From CAITZA01 sp937915285 (lineage in GTDB: Bacteria; Desulfobacterota; Desulfomonilia; Desulfomonilales; Desulfomonilaceae), in assembly GCA_036821825.1 (NCBI GenBank), contig DAISIV010000013.1, forward strand, positions 20,878 to 84,877: a DNA stretch of 64,000 bases, read 5' to 3'. The first letter of the stretch is position 1. Each line of letters opens with the position of its first letter. This document shows positions 62,267-64,000 of this stretch, in pieces. Both the position numbers and the translations under genes were made by a program. The notes below the pieces were generated by a model. It saw nothing but the letters and a program-made list of their open reading frames with translations, did not search any database and was not told the DNA's origin.

Positions 62267-62701
62267 ATGAATCCGGCAAAGATCCTTTTAATTGATGACG
62301 AGGAAGGCTTTCTTGGCGCAATGACCAGACGCCTAGAAAAAAGGGGGCTTAAAACAATAACTGCATTATCCGGACAGGAGGGAATTTCCGTTCTGAAGGA
62401 TAATCCGGATGTGGATGTAGTGATCCTGGATGTCAAAATGCCTGGAATGGATGGTATACAGGTATTAAAAGAAATCAAGAGACAATTCGCGGTAATTGAA
62501 GTGATAATGCTAACGGCCCATGGCACTTTGGAATCGGCAATCGAAGGCATGAAACTTGGGGCTTTCGATTATCTGATGAAACCCTGTGAAATTGATGAGT
62601 TGATGAAAAAGGTCGAAGAGGCCAAGCAGAAACGAAGAGACCATCAGCGCAGGATTCTGGAGGCAGAGGGCAAACATTTGGCTCAAACCCGGGGAGTGTG
62701 A
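62267..62701 (+). CDS. Stand-alone response regulator receiver protein
   Basis: 144-residue CheY-like protein: acidic Asp10/Asp11, phosphoacceptor Asp55 (VVILDVKMPGMDG), Thr83 and Lys105 complete the active site. The receiver is followed by a 25-residue charged helix (KKVEEAKQKRRDHQRRILEAEG) and no output domain. No histidine kinase is encoded in the window. Transcribed from a sigma-54 promoter; a hairpin separates it from the CBS gene. Confidence 0.92.
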   Translation: MNPAKILLIDDEEGFLGAMTRRLEKRGLKTITALSGQEGISVLKDNPDVDVVILDVKMPGMDGIQVLKEIKRQFAVIEVIMLTAHGTLESAIEGMKLGAFDYLMKPCEIDELMKKVEEAKQKRRDHQRRILEAEGKHLAQTRGV

Positions 62702-62721
62702 TTTAGTCGTTTTTTAACCAG

Positions 62722-62752
62722 AAAAGCAAGCAACTCGGAGGCTTTGCTTTTT
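62722..62752 (+). terminator. Hairpin between the receiver and CBS-ACT genes
   Basis: AAAAGCAA (62722-62729) pairs with TTGCTTTT (62744-62751). The T-run is part of the stem. It may attenuate transcription into the CBS gene. Confidence 0.55.
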
Positions 62753-62787
62753 CCAATCATGATACGGTTCTTGTCAGGAGGCGCCTG

Positions 62788-63468
62788 ATGTTAGTAAAAG
62801 ACTGGATGAGTCGCAAGGTTGTGACGGTAAACGTCAATGACAGTATGCAGCACGGCATTAATCTTTTGATGGAACATGACATCAGCATGATGCCAGTCAT
62901 GGAGGACGGTCAGCTAGTCGGTATAGTCACCGACAGGGATTTGAAAAGAGCTTCCCCTTCAGACGCAGTAATGCTGGATATACAGAGAATCCTTTATCTT
63001 TTATCAAAGCTGGAAGTCGGCGCCATCATGAGTCGATATCCCATCACCCTCTCTCCGGACCACACCATGGAAGAGGCTGCTGAGATTATGCTGACAAACA
63101 AGATCTCCGGCGCTCCTGTGCTCGATGACAATAAAAACATTGTCGGAATGATTACCAAGAGCGACATATTCAAGGCCATGATGTCCCTGAGCGGACTATC
63201 CCATCGAGGGATTCAATTCGGCTTCCTGCTGGATGACAGGCCTGGATCCATCAAGGAAGTAAGTGACGTTCTAAGGAGCTTTGGGGCAAGACTGGTGAGT
63301 ATACTGACTTCGTACGAACGTGCGCCTGAAGGTACACGATTTGTCTACATCAGGGTTTTCAACATAGATCGTGACACCCTTGATTTGCTCAAAGACAAGC
63401 TCAGGGAGGTGGCAAAGCTCCTCTACATTGTGGATCACCGGGAAAATTTACGCGAAATTTACTACTGA
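62788..63468 (+). CDS. CBS-pair protein with C-terminal ACT domain
   Basis: 226 residues behind CAGGAGG. Two CBS motifs (KDWMSRKVVTVNVNDSMQHGINLLMEHDISMMPVMEDGQLVGIVTDRDL as the first; MSRYPITLSPDHTMEEAAEIMLTNKISGAPVLDDNKNIVGMITKSDI as the second) likely bind an adenosine nucleotide. The C-terminal ACT-like domain (about 147-226, FLLDDRPGSIKEVSDVLRSFGARL) likely binds an amino acid. Similar proteins are called AcuB-like. The combination suggests sensing energy and amino acid state. Confidence 0.88.
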   Translation: MLVKDWMSRKVVTVNVNDSMQHGINLLMEHDISMMPVMEDGQLVGIVTDRDLKRASPSDAVMLDIQRILYLLSKLEVGAIMSRYPITLSPDHTMEEAAEIMLTNKISGAPVLDDNKNIVGMITKSDIFKAMMSLSGLSHRGIQFGFLLDDRPGSIKEVSDVLRSFGARLVSILTSYERAPEGTRFVYIRVFNIDRDTLDLLKDKLREVAKLLYIVDHRENLREIYY

Positions 63469-63482
63469 CCAAAACTGGATTC

Positions 63483-63530
63483 CTGGCGCAGTTCTTTTCA
63501 GCCTTAAGACTTACTGCGCCAGCCATTTTG
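63483..63530 (+). terminator. Terminator after the CBS-ACT gene
   Basis: CTGGCGCAGT (63483-63492) and ACTGCGCCAG (63513-63522) form a perfect 10-bp stem, followed after two C by ATTTTG. Confidence 0.8.
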
Positions 63531-63656
63531 TTTGCCAACACTAATTCTGCAGCCAGCCAGCGTATGTGATCACCCTGTCGCCCTGTGGCTGTTTTTAAGG
63601 ATCAAAACGTATTACCCAGCCTCTGGAAAATGAGAATACTGTCATCGGAGGGTTTC

Positions 63657-64000
63657 ATGAAGGAAAAAATAGAGCTTTTCCATGGTGACATTACTTCATT
63701 GGTGGTCGACGCCATAGTGAATGCGGCGAATAACTCATTGCTGGGGGGCGGCGGAGTGGATGACGCAATTCATCGAAAGGCTGGGTTCGGGTTGCTGGCT
63801 GAATGCAAAACCCTGGGTGGGTGCGAAACCGGGGCGGCAAAGATCACCAAGGGTTACAACCTTCCGGCCAAGTACGTCATACACACCGTAGGTCCAATTT
63901 ACCGTGGTGGCACATCTGGGGAGGCCGGACTGCTGCGATCCTGCTATCGAAGTTGCTTTGAACTCGCAAGTCGGAACGGTGTTAAATCGATAGCTTTTCC
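63657..64000 (+). CDS. Macrodomain protein, 3' end outside window
   Basis: An ATG at 63657 behind CGGAGGG opens a frame that remains open to the last base (about 114 residues seen). DAIVNAANNSLLGGGGVDDAIH, ETGAAKITKGYNLPAKYVIHTVGP and YRSCFELA are the macrodomain signatures, including the Asn and the GGGGVD loop of O-acetyl-ADP-ribose deacetylase/ADP-ribosyl hydrolases of the MacroD type. It links to the NAD-consuming sirtuin in the same window, whose product it would hydrolyse, though the genes are 26 kb apart. Confidence 0.9.
   Translation, partial: MKEKIELFHGDITSLVVDAIVNAANNSLLGGGGVDDAIHRKAGFGLLAECKTLGGCETGAAKITKGYNLPAKYVIHTVGPIYRGGTSGEAGLLRSCYRSCFELASRNGVKSIAF

Noticed and set aside
1..64000. 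CRISPR arrays, tRNA or rRNA genes, insertion sequences, phage genes
   Set aside because: Looked for regular repeats, cloverleaf-like arms and transposase or integrase motifs; none supported.

Overview
This 64 kb window reads as ordinary, gene-dense chromosome from a free-living Gram-negative bacterium, most likely a Desulfobacterota (former Deltaproteobacteria, in the Syntrophobacter/Desulfomonile range). That placement is inference. It rests on the argS-SPOR pair, the alaC-hom-thrC-apgM order, a complete LIV transporter, TupBC, XdhC, a LysR resembling the selenium-metabolism type, DUF1015 and DUF374 proteins, and outer-membrane and lipoprotein genes. I see no rRNA, tRNA, CRISPR array, insertion sequence, phage or integrase gene.

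Layout. 1-8.5 kb: end of an unknown gene, a beta-barrel-like exported protein, a GT2 glycosyltransferase with an orphan XdhC, a patatin phospholipase, PBP1A and a small membrane protein. 8.6-13.4 kb: Lon, then on the minus strand a DUF374 acyltransferase overlapping a thioredoxin-fold/HEAT protein. 13.6-17.2 kb: a repeat-rich TAXI-domain protein, a DUF2491 protein and a PspA/IM30-like coiled coil, a YjfJ/YjfK-like envelope module. 17.2-19.9 kb: SPOR protein, argS and a four-cysteine mini-protein. 20.9-25.4 kb: the overlapping corC-lnt-AI-2E-rsmI run. 25.4-32.5 kb: a TPR/aspartic protease, two small unknowns, a cysteine-rich GAF/cyclase protein and SMC. 32.5-35.6 kb: a zinc ABC operon (znuACB) led by a ribbon-helix-helix protein with a cysteine cluster, whose predicted promoter carries a palindrome over the -10 box.

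35.6-41.7 kb: beta-barrel protein, sirtuin, then sigma factor/zinc anti-sigma/trxA/trxB, which matches the SigR-RsrA-thioredoxin arrangement of actinomycetes, followed by a mini-lipoprotein and an unknown gene coupled to hisI-hisG. 42-44.8 kb: unknown gene, tungstate-type TupBC without TupA, and a Gfo/Idh/MocA oxidoreductase. 44.9-49.7 kb: livKHMGF. 49.9-52.5 kb: lepB, a LysR regulator and a sterol-desaturase-family membrane oxygenase. 52.6-59.8 kb (minus): the threonine pathway genes, in which an apgM-family gene probably stands in for homoserine kinase, then trmN6 and DUF1015. 60-64 kb: acyl-CoA synthetase, then a sigma-54-type promoter driving a lone receiver-domain protein, a CBS-ACT protein and the start of a macrodomain gene cut by the window end.

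The most interesting signals are the RsrA-like redox module with trxAB, the autoregulated-looking zinc regulator, and the TAXI-DUF2491-PspA cluster. Start codons were chosen by Shine-Dalgarno context and, where possible, by promoter position. All family names come from motif reading, not database search.
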